A stretch of 64,000 nucleotides of DNA from an uncultured Candidatus Melainabacteria bacterium (GTDB lineage: Bacteria > Cyanobacteriota > Vampirovibrionia > Gastranaerophilales > Gastranaerophilaceae), in the NCBI GenBank assembly GCA_934717855.1, contig CAKUZI010000004.1, positions 1-64,000 on the forward strand. Direction: 5' to 3'. Positions within the stretch are counted from its first letter, which is position 1. Every line of letters begins with the position of its first letter. The notes under the pieces were generated by a model. The model was not told the origin of the DNA, made no database searches, and saw only the letters and a program-made list of their open reading frames with translations. The position numbers were made by a program, and so were the translations under genes. This document shows positions 8,865 to 17,538 of this stretch, piece after piece.

Positions 8865-9957
8865 TTTTTATTACCTCGTCAATAATAAAATCTTTATAGA
8901 AAAAAGCCCTGTCTTTTAGGTAAAGTTCTTTTGATAATTCTTTTTCGTATTTAAAATTTTGAGGTAAAATTTTCGAAATACGTCTATCAACCATCATGTT
9001 CCAATAGCAAAATTTTGCACCAGTATTTGCACTTGATAATAATTCTAGCGAAACTTCCTTAAATAAATCCTCATCCATATATTCAAAAATATCAGATAAG
9101 TTAAATCCGTCAAATTTCATGTTGGAATTTTTTGCAACATTGTTTATTGTGCCTGTTTTGATTTCTAGTGCGTCAATATTTTGTTTGATTATATTGAAAT
9201 TTTCTTCTTTAGCGTAGTGTGGAAGTGAATAATCAAAATTATTGAGCAAAATGTAATTTACATACGGATTATTCCAGGTTGGTACATCCCTCAATGCTCT
9301 ATCAGCTCGTTCTTTTATGTTTTTTGAAATCATTGAAACATCAACGTATTTGAAAAATTCTTTATCACGCCCGAGCCTGCCCATAACAAACTTATTAAAG
9401 AAAACCTTAAACAACGCCTTAAATCGCCAATTGTTCCAAGTTTTGTCGTAAAACATTTTTTGTGCCTGAATAGATTTTGGTAAGAAAAGCTCTGTTAAAT
9501 TCTTTTGATTATGAACGAGTGGCATAATTTTATTTGCAAAAAGTTGAAAATAATGTTCAAATTTTCCTTGATGAATTATTCCGTTTTTAATTATATCTTG
9601 GTTATGTTCAAAATAATAGCGACTTTGCAGGTTTAAATTTTCCTCAATGGATTTATAAATCTCAAGACGATTATCGCAAGGTTTGAATCCTATAATTTTT
9701 AAAAAGTTCTCATAATCAAGATATTTAATTGCGTATTTCTTTAATTCAGAACAGGCAATTTGCGGAATACTTAAATCAACAGCATAAACAAGTTCTGGAT
9801 TTTTAGTCAATAAAGAGAAGGAATTGTCTCCCGCCGATGCTATGGAGATAAATTTACCGCCATTATTAAACACTTCAAGCAAAAGTTCAGGGTCTTCCCA
9901 GCAGTTTGCATATCTTATTTTGTCAAATTTTGCTCTTGTCTCAATGCCCTTGCTCAT
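8857..9957 (-). CDS. DUF3419 / BtaA-like SAM-dependent 3-amino-3-carboxypropyl transferase
   Basis: The 366-residue protein has the DUF3419 hallmark YANCWEDPELL (about 16-26), then ISIASAGDNSFSLL (SAM-binding glycine/alanine loop, about 37-50) and VYAVDLSIPQ. Its C-terminal part contains FDGFNLSDIFEYM and CYWNMMVDRR. Characterised members (BtaA) move the aminocarboxypropyl group of SAM onto diacylglycerol to start betaine-lipid synthesis. No BtaB N-methyltransferase is visible here, so the product may stop at the primary amine or use another acceptor. It overlaps the PEP-synthase-like gene by 17 nt and the kinase-like gene by 8 nt. Confidence 0.82.
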   Translation of the reverse strand: MSKGIETRAKFDKIRYANCWEDPELLLEVFNNGGKFISIASAGDNSFSLLTKNPELVYAVDLSIPQIACSELKKYAIKYLDYENFLKIIGFKPCDNRLEIYKSIEENLNLQSRYYFEHNQDIIKNGIIHQGKFEHYFQLFANKIMPLVHNQKNLTELFLPKSIQAQKMFYDKTWNNWRFKALFKVFFNKFVMGRLGRDKEFFKYVDVSMISKNIKERADRALRDVPTWNNPYVNYILLNNFDYSLPHYAKEENFNIIKQNIDALEIKTGTINNVAKNSNMKFDGFNLSDIFEYMDEDLFKEVSLELLSSANTGAKFCYWNMMVDRRISKILPQNFKYEKELSKELYLKDRAFFYKDFIIDEVIKND

Positions 9958-12322
9958 CTTTAATTATCCTTATTGTACCTGCGGATCCATCCATCTCAAC
10001 TTCATCGCCGTCTTTTAATGTAGAAAGAAGATTATTTATTCCGACAATTGCGGGAATACCCATTTCTCTTGCAACGATTGCACTATGGGATAAAATACTT
10101 CCTCGTTCAACCAAAATCCCCTTGCTTATCGGAAACAACGGAACCCATCCTGGGTCTGTTCGTTCTGCTACCATTATACAGCCTTCTAAGCCTTCAGATT
10201 GCACTACTGATTTGACTATTTTGACTTTTGCCCTTACTATCCCTGCACAAGCCCCGATTCCAGATAAATCACCTTTTCCTGCGGTTTTTGTTTCTTTTGA
10301 GGTGTAATCATTTGCTTTATAAACTGTTCCATAAGTTGAAAATCTGTCCGCTGGATGTTTGGTTTCGAAATTTTGAAATTCAATTTTTCGATTTTTGATT
10401 AAAGTTTTTAAATCAACGTCAACAGATGTTCCCCAGACATAATTAAAAATTTCTTCTTTTGTCAAATAGAAAATATCTCGTTGGTTTTCAATAATATTTT
10501 CATAAGCAAAATTTTTCCCAAGTTCAAGAAAAATCTCTCGCACCAAACCAAATAATCTTGTGCGTTCAAATCGAAGATTTTCTCTATTTTTAACTCGTAA
10601 TCGTGCATTTTTTAGAATAAAACTGAAAAATGGATTTTTGATTTGTTCTTTTACAATTTTTTCAGCATTTTGTCGTATTTCTTGTTCTCTAATCTGTTCT
10701 TTTTCAAGGTCAATAATACCCTGCTTTACGTAAGAATTTATAATGAATTTCAAAAGTGACGGATCTTGTTTGTAGGTAATCGTTTCGAGCTTTAATTCTC
10801 CAATACAGCGGTTCCCGAATTTTTGGATAAATTCTTCGATATCTTTTTCAGCGTTTTTACCGTTGCAGATTTTATTTGAAATCAATTTAATTCTTTTTAT
10901 TGGCTCTGTTGAAATTATCCCTGTTTCACCCGTCAATAAGTCATTTTGTAAAGTTCCATTCGGGTCAATTTTGGATAAAGATTTTTTTAGAAGTCCGTAA
11001 AAAATCATTGCATAAAAATCATTAACCAAAGGAGCCTGCCATTTTTTCATTAATTTGGATTCAAGCTCGAAGTAAATTTCTACAAGTTCATTTGAAGTTT
11101 TTCCTTCTAGTTTCCCGTTTTCGTATGGCGATAATGTTGTATTTATATGCTCATAAAATTTTTCAATATCTTTTGGGAGGTTAAATAGATTTACTATCAA
11201 AGATTTTATGAGAGTTGCAAGGCGTAAATATTTATTCTTTTTGCTTTGTTTGACTTTTGGAACTTGATTTAATTTTTGTTTTACACCCATCATTGATTCC
11301 ATAAAGCGTGCATTAATTTCGTATCCTGGCATAAGTTTTAAAAGCCTGTACCAGTTGAGAAGATTGTAGTAAACTCTGCCCTCAATTAAACCAAGCATTT
11401 GAAAAATCTCGGAGTTTTCATCGATTACTTCTCTCTCAACTCCCATAATTAAGAGAAATTGCTTATAAACCTCGGTGTAAACATCTTTTATGAATGAAAA
11501 TGTTAGCGGAGTTGTTACACCTGAATAACTTTCAATTATATTTGAATTATCCCAGATAATTTCCTGTTCTGATTTGTCTGGAATATTTTCTAATGTAGTA
11601 ATTGGACGAGCTTGCAAAATGTATAATTTACCGTTCTCATAAGCCCATTCAATGTCTTGAGGTTTGCCATAAATCTCAACAATTTTCTTCACTTCCTGTG
11701 CGATTTCTTTAATCTGTTTGTCGGTCAAGGAGGAAGTAGACGAGTTTTCGTTTTCAACTTGTTTTGTACCAAAGCCTTTTTCTTCATCAAAAACGATTTT
11801 ATAAGGTTTTTCAGCAATATTTTTTGTTATTTTGCCATTTTCAACAGAATAAGTATCAGCGTTTAATTCTCCAGAAACAAGTCCTTCCCCAAGCCCGAAA
11901 ACACTTGAAATAACGATTTCGCCACGTTTTCCTGTAATTGGGTTTGATGAAAACGCAACACCAGAAATGTCTGAATTTATCATTTCTTGAACAATTACGC
12001 CAACTTTAATATCTTCATTTGATAACCCGTTTTGCTCTCTATAAAACCTTATTCTGTCGGAATTTGCACTATTTATGACATCTTGTATTCTTGCTTTTAT
12101 ATCCTCAGCTTTTACGTATAAAAAACTCTCCATTTGTCCCGCAAAGGAATTTCCACTCCCGTCTTCTCCAACGGCTGACGAACGAACTGCATATAATTTG
12201 TCCTCACGAACTTTAAAGCTCTCTTCGGTTGAAGTTACAACAAACCATTTGGGAACGGGAATTCCGTTTTTGGTTAAAATATCAAGATTATAAGCTTTCC
12301 CGCCAACTATTTTTTCGTCCAT
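9941..12322 (-). CDS. PEP-synthase-like phosphotransferase (PPDK N-domain + PEP-utilising His domain)
   Basis: The 793-residue protein starts with an ATP-grasp nucleotide-binding domain (GGKAYNLDILTKNGIPVPKW, then YAVRSSAVGEDG and QMESFLYV). The middle is a divergent helical linker, and the end is a phosphohistidine domain with RGSILSHSAIVAREMGIPA (catalytic His near residue 747). There is no PEP/pyruvate TIM-barrel, so it is not a true PEP synthase; the layout matches rifampin phosphotransferases and similar enzymes that use ATP to phosphorylate a hydroxyl, releasing AMP and Pi. The ATG directly abuts the stop of the UbiA gene. In this operon a lipid or prenol hydroxyl is a plausible acceptor (inference). 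Confidence 0.8.
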   Translation of the reverse strand: MDEKIVGGKAYNLDILTKNGIPVPKWFVVTSTEESFKVREDKLYAVRSSAVGEDGSGNSFAGQMESFLYVKAEDIKARIQDVINSANSDRIRFYREQNGLSNEDIKVGVIVQEMINSDISGVAFSSNPITGKRGEIVISSVFGLGEGLVSGELNADTYSVENGKITKNIAEKPYKIVFDEEKGFGTKQVENENSSTSSLTDKQIKEIAQEVKKIVEIYGKPQDIEWAYENGKLYILQARPITTLENIPDKSEQEIIWDNSNIIESYSGVTTPLTFSFIKDVYTEVYKQFLLIMGVEREVIDENSEIFQMLGLIEGRVYYNLLNWYRLLKLMPGYEINARFMESMMGVKQKLNQVPKVKQSKKNKYLRLATLIKSLIVNLFNLPKDIEKFYEHINTTLSPYENGKLEGKTSNELVEIYFELESKLMKKWQAPLVNDFYAMIFYGLLKKSLSKIDPNGTLQNDLLTGETGIISTEPIKRIKLISNKICNGKNAEKDIEEFIQKFGNRCIGELKLETITYKQDPSLLKFIINSYVKQGIIDLEKEQIREQEIRQNAEKIVKEQIKNPFFSFILKNARLRVKNRENLRFERTRLFGLVREIFLELGKNFAYENIIENQRDIFYLTKEEIFNYVWGTSVDVDLKTLIKNRKIEFQNFETKHPADRFSTYGTVYKANDYTSKETKTAGKGDLSGIGACAGIVRAKVKIVKSVVQSEGLEGCIMVAERTDPGWVPLFPISKGILVERGSILSHSAIVAREMGIPAIVGINNLLSTLKDGDEVEMDGSAGTIRIIKDEQGH

Positions 12323-13255
12323 TTATCCACCTATAAAATGCCATATCATTGGCAGACCGCCTAACGATAAATACATCCCTAATGTCCAGATTCCTGCCAT
12401 TGTTTCGATTTTTGCTGCAATTTTTTGTTCTCTTGTTTTTAAGAACTTTAACGCTGGTATTGCACAGAAAATTAAGAAAAATACTAAAAATATAAATGTC
12501 ATTTTACCAAAACCTGCGTAAAAACAAGCAACATTAGCAAAAACAAATGTCGTAAATAATACACAAAGCCAAGTAATTGTCGCTCCCTTTTCTCCCCAAA
12601 GGTAAGAATAAGTTTCAACCCCAACTTCTTCCGCTTCTTTAGCTCTGATTTTTCTACCGATTTCAATTACAACACCGTTTAGGAATGTAACAATAAGGAA
12701 AATTATTAAACCGTTCGGGATATTGGTACTGTTATTGTTCCAATCCAAGCCTGTTGTGTAAAAATCGATTACAGGCATAATCATCATGTGTGAAACTAAA
12801 TACGCAATTGGATGTTTACGAAGCCAATCACGTACAAAAAATTCTTTTGCCATAATAAACATATAAATTATGACTAAACCCCATATCCATAACATTTTGG
12901 GGATAAATACAGCGTTTAGAATACATTGAAGTCCGATTATAATTATAGCAAGTCCTTTTAATTCCTTGAAGGACACTAATCCTCTGGGTACTGCTCTATA
13001 TGGGCGATATTTTGCATCATCATTGGCATCTTTAAATTCATCAAAAATTCTTAGCAAAAAGAAATATCCGAAAGATGTCATAGCTCCAATTAACAAAGTA
13101 AGAATGGAAAAATCAAAGTCCCCTCTTAAAATTTTGGAATATGACATGGCAGAAAACGCAAATGTCAAAACCATCAACCCGTAGGAAAATACAGGAAATC
13201 TTTCGCTTTGATAAATCCAAAACCGTTTGAAAATACTTAAATCTTTTTCTTCCAT
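12323..13255 (-). CDS. UbiA-family prenyltransferase
   Basis: The 310-residue integral membrane protein has about 8-9 hydrophobic helices. The first Asp-rich motif is DEFKDANDD followed by RPYRAVPRG (about 72-92), and the second is a polar loop GRKIRAKEAEEVGVETYS (about 200-217). These coordinate Mg-diphosphate of a prenyl donor. UbiA enzymes attach polyprenyl chains to aromatic rings, haem, sugars or glycerol phosphate; the acceptor cannot be told. It is the first gene of the operon, transcribed from what looks like a leaderless promoter, and no SD is present. The Mu-like element ends less than 60 bp upstream, so the promoter lies on or very near the element boundary. Confidence 0.85.
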   Translation of the reverse strand: MEEKDLSIFKRFWIYQSERFPVFSYGLMVLTFAFSAMSYSKILRGDFDFSILTLLIGAMTSFGYFFLLRIFDEFKDANDDAKYRPYRAVPRGLVSFKELKGLAIIIIGLQCILNAVFIPKMLWIWGLVIIYMFIMAKEFFVRDWLRKHPIAYLVSHMMIMPVIDFYTTGLDWNNNSTNIPNGLIIFLIVTFLNGVVIEIGRKIRAKEAEEVGVETYSYLWGEKGATITWLCVLFTTFVFANVACFYAGFGKMTFIFLVFFLIFCAIPALKFLKTREQKIAAKIETMAGIWTLGMYLSLGGLPMIWHFIGG

Positions 13256-13262
13256 TGAGTCA

Positions 13263-13268
13263 ATTATA
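13263..13268 (-). promoter_or_regulatory. -10 box 7 nt before the ubiA-like ATG (leaderless)
   Basis: On the minus strand TATAAT is followed by TGACTCA and then ATG (13255). With a normal 6-7 nt discriminator the transcript would begin at or beside the start codon. No SD is present. A good -35 box at 17 nt is not evident. Confidence 0.5.
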
Positions 13269-13307
13269 CAATTTTTCGCATATTTTGTACATCAAGCAAG
13301 TATAGGA

Positions 13308-13703
13308 TTATTCCATTCCTAAAATATCTCTTTCAACCATTTTTGCAATATCGATAGGTATTTGATTATGCTTTTCCTGTTTGATTTTGGGAGAATTTAT
13401 ATTTGATTTCAACTGTGGCAAATTTTTTAAGATATTCATTAGTAAATACAATTTTGACTGTGGTGTTTGTTGATTATTATCAATATCATTTGAGATTTTA
13501 TCCATAATTTTTTGTGCAAAATTCATCAGTTCCCGATTAAAACGTTCCTGTTCTCTGCCTTTTTCAAACCTCTTTTTATCCCAATCATATTCCTTAGTCA
13601 TATGTGAAATGTCAAGTTTTGTACCAATTACATCAAGTAGTTGCTTTTTCCTAACATACAAATGTGCTGCCTGTTTTAATTTATCCAATTTAGACATTTT
13701 CAT
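13308..13703 (-). CDS. Small transposon-borne protein, paralogous to the HTH protein at the other end
   Basis: The 131-residue hydrophilic protein has no recognised enzymatic motif. It shares its architecture and several words with the 141-residue HTH protein at 16716-17141: a short N-terminal recognition region ending in YDWDKKR (versus YKWDNHI), then FAQKIMDKISNDIDNN (versus VGTKLLTKLNDDIDNN), and a C-terminus ..DIAKMVERDILG (versus ..DIIEEINSKILG). The two appear to be ancient duplicates bracketing the transposition genes. It lies 2 nt downstream of the SAM-like recombinase fragment. A regulatory or DNA-binding role in the element is likely but unproven. Confidence 0.6.
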   Translation of the reverse strand: MKMSKLDKLKQAAHLYVRKKQLLDVIGTKLDISHMTKEYDWDKKRFEKGREQERFNRELMNFAQKIMDKISNDIDNNQQTPQSKLYLLMNILKNLPQLKSNINSPKIKQEKHNQIPIDIAKMVERDILGME

Positions 13704-13705
13704 AC

Positions 13706-14254
13706 CTAAAAAATTATTCTGTTCATGTAAAATTTATTTTTATCAGTTAATCTTCTTACTTGAAAAACACATTTTCTATCAATTATTCCGAGATTTTGGT
13801 AATATTTAATTATTTGATTTAACAAAGACAAATTATTTCTAATTGTCTTGGGTGGTAATTTCTTCAATTTATATTCATTAAAAATTTCTTTTATATCATT
13901 GTTGCAAATTTCAACAAGATTTTTGTTTTTAAAATATGGCAATAAATGATATTTTATAACTGAAGAATATCGTTTATAGGTTTCAGGTTTGCAATTATTT
14001 TTTACATAATCATTTAAAAATCTTTCAAATGCTGCTTGAGTTGAAATATTTTTATTTACTTTATAAGTAATGGTAAAAAGCTCATATTTTTCTTGATTAA
14101 AAGTTTCAACATATTTATACACTCCTTGTTCAAAGTATATTTTATTACTGTTTAAAAGTTGTTCAAGCTTTGTTTTACAATCACATTCTGCAATCATTCC
14201 GATTTCCTCAAGAGTAAATTCTTTTAAATGTCGTGCTAATTTTTCAATATTCAT
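13706..14254 (-). CDS. Tyrosine-recombinase-like core-binding domain protein without catalytic domain
   Basis: The 182-residue protein has a C-terminal half (about 75-165) that reads as the SAM-like N-terminal core-binding domain of phage integrases (FERFLNDYVKNN, YKRYSSVIKYHLLPYF, KTIRNNLSLLNQIIKYYQNLG). The protein ends where the catalytic domain (R..HxxR..Y) should begin, so it can bind DNA at most. It overlaps the MuB-like gene by 4 nt and is therefore part of the transposition operon. It could be a target-site or end-binding accessory factor rather than a recombinase. Truncation by a frameshift is possible, but no catalytic-domain sequence is seen downstream. Confidence 0.6.
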   Translation of the reverse strand: MNIEKLARHLKEFTLEEIGMIAECDCKTKLEQLLNSNKIYFEQGVYKYVETFNQEKYELFTITYKVNKNISTQAAFERFLNDYVKNNCKPETYKRYSSVIKYHLLPYFKNKNLVEICNNDIKEIFNEYKLKKLPPKTIRNNLSLLNQIIKYYQNLGIIDRKCVFQVRRLTDKNKFYMNRIIF

Positions 14255-14931
14255 AAAATCTGCTCCGTAATTTCTTTTGTTATTTTTGTTAAATTATTGT
14301 CTTTGGCAAAGGTTTCCATTTGGTTTATTAACTGAACTATTTGTCTGAATCTGTTAAATTTTGAATGGATATATTCAACAGCATCTGAGGTAAATATAAC
14401 TTCTGATAACTGGCTGACAATTTGTGACAAATCATTTACCCCAAAAGTTTCAAACTTTACGATTTCTGAAAACCTATCAAAAAGATGTTTGTATCGCTCT
14501 AGTTTTTTATGTGCCAATCCCATACCAACAAAGATTATTGGGCAATTTGTTTCATCATGAATATCTCTCAAAATTTCTATTGTTTTTAAGTTATTCATCA
14601 AATAATCTATTTCATCAACAATAATCAGTTGAGGTTTTTGTTTTAATTTTTGAACAATTAAATTGAAATTATCCGACGTTAAATATCTTGGAATTTCGTC
14701 CATTTCTTTTACGATTTCTTCTAGTAACCATCGCCCTGTCATTAAGTTTGTCGCCCTTAAATATATCGCATCATATTTACAAGCCAACCATAGTGCTGTT
14801 TGAGATTTTCCTAACCCTGGTTCGCCATATATTAATCCCATTTTAGGAATATTCTTTGGTTTGTTTAGAAGATTTTCTACTAAACCGATAAAGTTTTTGA
14901 CGTTAGTTGTTTTAACAAAAATTTTCCTCAT
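14251..14931 (-). CDS. MuB/TniB-type AAA+ transposition ATPase
   Basis: The 226-residue AAA+ ATPase has Walker A GEPGLGKSQTA (about 36-46), Walker B LIIVDEIDYL (about 100-109) and a sensor region IIFVGMG (about 125). In Mu and Tn7/Tn552-type elements this protein binds target DNA, delivers it to the transposase and gives target immunity. The start overlaps the transposase 3' end by 20 nt, with AAGGAG 12-13 nt before the ATG. The order transposase-ATPase matches Mu A-B and Tn552-like tandem pairs. Confidence 0.85.
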   Translation of the reverse strand: MRKIFVKTTNVKNFIGLVENLLNKPKNIPKMGLIYGEPGLGKSQTALWLACKYDAIYLRATNLMTGRWLLEEIVKEMDEIPRYLTSDNFNLIVQKLKQKPQLIIVDEIDYLMNNLKTIEILRDIHDETNCPIIFVGMGLAHKKLERYKHLFDRFSEIVKFETFGVNDLSQIVSQLSEVIFTSDAVEYIHSKFNRFRQIVQLINQMETFAKDNNLTKITKEITEQIL

Positions 14932-16627
14932 AAAGTAATTTGTACTCCTTACTACTTTTAAATTCTGTTATCCAAGGACTGTTTGGATCGTTTTTCACTA
15001 AATACTCATATTTTTCTGAATTATTCTTGAATATTTTTTGAACACCTTTTGAACGCTCTTTGAACTCAGTTTGAACAGGTTTTGAAGTTTCTTCATTCAT
15101 CTTTGTTTCTAAAAATTTTGTTTCGTCATTTGAAAGATATGCTTTCACAGCATTTATCGTTTTCTTATGCAATTTTCTTTGTTTAACAATTTTCTGTTTG
15201 TAATCTTCAAAATCAGTAACTGAACCTAATAATTTTGCCATTGGGTGAGTTTCAGTTACTCTTTGGGCAGTACATAAGTATTCTCCTTTTGTCGTATAAA
15301 CCTTGATACTTGTTAAATCAAAAAGGTTATATTTAATTAGCACTTTGCTTTTAAAGCCATATAATCTTTCATCAAAATAATCGCAATTTAAAAATCTGAT
15401 ACCGTTTCTCTGTATTGTTTTAACTTCAGTTACTAACATCAAATCATCAAGTAAGTTTATATCTACATTTTGTCTTTTTCTTCTTTCTAAAACTTCTGCG
15501 ATTGTTTTATTTGGTGCATTTGGACAAGGTTGAGAATTTTTGAAATTCAACCACATATCAATCATTTTTATTGTTTCTTCTAAAGTTGGTACAAAATCGT
15601 TATGTAATTGTGTATGGAGTTTTTCATTTCTCATTAGATATGCTGGTTTATTTTGAATATTACTTCCGACATAACTCGGTAATAATTTTTCAAAACCTTC
15701 CTGAAACTCTTTGAAAAATCTTTCTATAACTTTTGCTCTAGCGTTATATGGTCTTGCAAATACTGTTTCTATTCCTAACTTTGAATAAAGTCCATTAAAC
15801 CCTAACTCTGTAAAACCTTTATCGTCAGTAAAATATTTTGCTCTAAATGCTCTACCGTTATCTTGATACACAATTTGGGGTATCATATCTAGATTAATAA
15901 TTGAATTTCTTAATGCACTTGCTATACATTGGGTGTTTTCTTCTAACATAATTTCATAACCAACTAATGCTGTTGATTTCCAATCAAGAAAACCAACTAA
16001 TGTTGCTCTTGAAGCTTTACCTGTAAACGGATTAATTACATTGAATGCCAATTTATGACCGTCAGCGACAAGAATATCTCCAACCTCTAATAAACTTGCA
16101 TCTCTTTTAATATATGGTTCAACTTTATCTGATAATGCTTTTTCTCCATCACGAGCTAAAATCCACTTGTCGTAATTATTATCTTTAAACCACTTTGCAT
16201 AACGGCGGAATGTAATATCAGCCGGAATAAAATCCTGACCTTGTTCTTTTAACTTGTATTTAGTGAGTGCAATTGCTTTTCCAATAGAAATCCTATTCGG
16301 GTGCAAAAGCAAACCCATGAATATTTTTATTTCTTCATCCGTTAAAACTGTTCTATAATCATTGACACTGCTATACTTATACTGTGGTAAAAGTTTTGTA
16401 TAATCTTCTGTTCCATTTAACATACAATACCAGCGGTGTAGACTACCACGACTAATTTTCCCTAAAATATCAAAGAGATGAGAATTAGATGTGTTGTGTA
16501 GATTCACAAAGTCATAATCAGCTTGAAGTTTGTTTGTAGATTTCTTTCTAAAATCTAACCATTGATGAACAATATCCAATCTTGCTAGTGCGATTTTCTT
16601 TGATTTTTCTGGTGTGAATTTTGTCAT
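14912..16627 (-). CDS. Mu/Tn552-type DDE transposase (MuA-like)
   Basis: The 571-residue protein (start at 16627, with AAAGGA 7 nt upstream; a longer in-frame start at 16657 has poorer support) has an N-terminal DNA-binding region, an rve/DDE core with D189 (VADGHKLAF), D256 (VYQDNGRAF) and E302 (VIERFFKEF), a MuA-type beta-barrel domain (about 400-460), and a charged C-terminal tail of the kind that contacts the MuB partner. It is the catalytic subunit that nicks and joins element ends. It is followed by the MuB-like ATPase in an overlapping operon. Confidence 0.88.
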   Translation of the reverse strand: MTKFTPEKSKKIALARLDIVHQWLDFRKKSTNKLQADYDFVNLHNTSNSHLFDILGKISRGSLHRWYCMLNGTEDYTKLLPQYKYSSVNDYRTVLTDEEIKIFMGLLLHPNRISIGKAIALTKYKLKEQGQDFIPADITFRRYAKWFKDNNYDKWILARDGEKALSDKVEPYIKRDASLLEVGDILVADGHKLAFNVINPFTGKASRATLVGFLDWKSTALVGYEIMLEENTQCIASALRNSIINLDMIPQIVYQDNGRAFRAKYFTDDKGFTELGFNGLYSKLGIETVFARPYNARAKVIERFFKEFQEGFEKLLPSYVGSNIQNKPAYLMRNEKLHTQLHNDFVPTLEETIKMIDMWLNFKNSQPCPNAPNKTIAEVLERRKRQNVDINLLDDLMLVTEVKTIQRNGIRFLNCDYFDERLYGFKSKVLIKYNLFDLTSIKVYTTKGEYLCTAQRVTETHPMAKLLGSVTDFEDYKQKIVKQRKLHKKTINAVKAYLSNDETKFLETKMNEETSKPVQTEFKERSKGVQKIFKNNSEKYEYLVKNDPNSPWITEFKSSKEYKLLYEENFC

Positions 16628-16715
16628 GAATATTTCCTTTGCATACACATTCATCACTCATCTTTTAAGATAAATCAAGTCCCAAATCTCCATCTCAGAG
16701 ACAATTCGACACAAT

Positions 16716-17141
16716 TTAATATGCACCATTCCAACCTAAAATTTTGCTATTAATTTCTTCAATAATATCTGGTGATAGGAATTTTGCAGGTTTCTTTTTA
16801 GGTGAAAAATTATCCAAATTTTTTGCTTGTTCTTTTTCTTCTTTATTTATAATTTTGATAACGTTTTCTAAAGCACAAATTTCATGTTTATTCAAAATTC
16901 TATTGTTATCTATATCATCATTTAATTTTGTAAGAAGTTTTGTTCCAACATTATAAATATCATCAGCGAATTGATTTGAAAAATCTTTTGTTTTAACGAT
17001 ATGATTGTCCCATTTGTATTTCTTTTTCCAGTTAAAAATAGTTCTGCGTGAAACATTTAATTTTTCAGTAATCATTTCTGGAGTTAAATTTTCAACACAG
17101 TATAATTTTTCTGCTTTGTGAAGTAAATGTAATTTGTTCAT
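16716..17141 (-). CDS. HTH DNA-binding protein at the head of the Mu-like element
   Basis: The 141-residue protein has an N-terminal helix-turn-helix (LTPEMITEKLNVSRRTIFNWKKKYKWD, about 19-45) of the type found in phage terminase small subunits and Mu-like regulators. The rest is charged and probably helical. It is the first gene of the element on the minus strand, 88 nt before the transposase start. The paralog at 13308-13703 shares the middle and C-terminal words. A likely role is transposon regulator or end-binding factor. Confidence 0.65.
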   Translation of the reverse strand: MNKLHLLHKAEKLYCVENLTPEMITEKLNVSRRTIFNWKKKYKWDNHIVKTKDFSNQFADDIYNVGTKLLTKLNDDIDNNRILNKHEICALENVIKIINKEEKEQAKNLDNFSPKKKPAKFLSPDIIEEINSKILGWNGAY

Positions 17142-17538
17142 TTAAAACCCTTTTAAATCTTGTTTAAAGACCTTTTACAATGACATTAATCGCTCTTGTT
17201 TCAACAGAAGTCAAGTGTTTTCATCTCAATCTCAAAGGTAATTTTGCAAATCTCAAATTAGGAAATACTTTTTTACTTGCACAAAATATACTTTGCTAAA
17301 GCGTAAATATATTGCTAACTTTCAGAGTTTGATTTTAAAATTGATGTAATTTTAGTGCAAGTAATATACAAATAAGTGCAGATAAAGTCCAATTAGTGCA
17401 AGTGCATCTCATTCTATTAAAATTGCCATAAAAGCCTTTATATTTTGCTTTTAGCGATTATGCACCCATCTCACACTTACACTTTATTTACAGCAAAGCT
17501 TCTATTTTGTCTTTTTTGTTATACTCAGGATAAAAAAC
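17142..17538. other. Transposon end region with iterated short sites; no gene
   Basis: There is no ORF. TTAGTGCAAGT occurs twice as a direct repeat (17352-17362 and 17393-17403, 41 nt apart). A perfect inverted 10-mer TTACTTGCAC (17273-17282) and GTGCAAGTAA (17355-17364) shares the same core. ATCTCA/TCTCAA words recur at 17222-17260 and 17406. This is the expected position of the right end of the Mu-like element, where transposases bind several copies of a 20-25 bp site. The exact end and target duplication could not be identified by eye. Confidence 0.45.

Noticed and set aside
9906..10307. 133-codon plus-strand ORF across the PEP-synthase/DUF3419 junction
   Set aside because: It is antisense to conserved motifs of both genes and is not a plausible protein.
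17142..17538. CRISPR-like array (repeated GTGCAAGT words)
   Set aside because: Repeats are only 10-11 bp, irregular in spacing, and fit transposon-end sites better.
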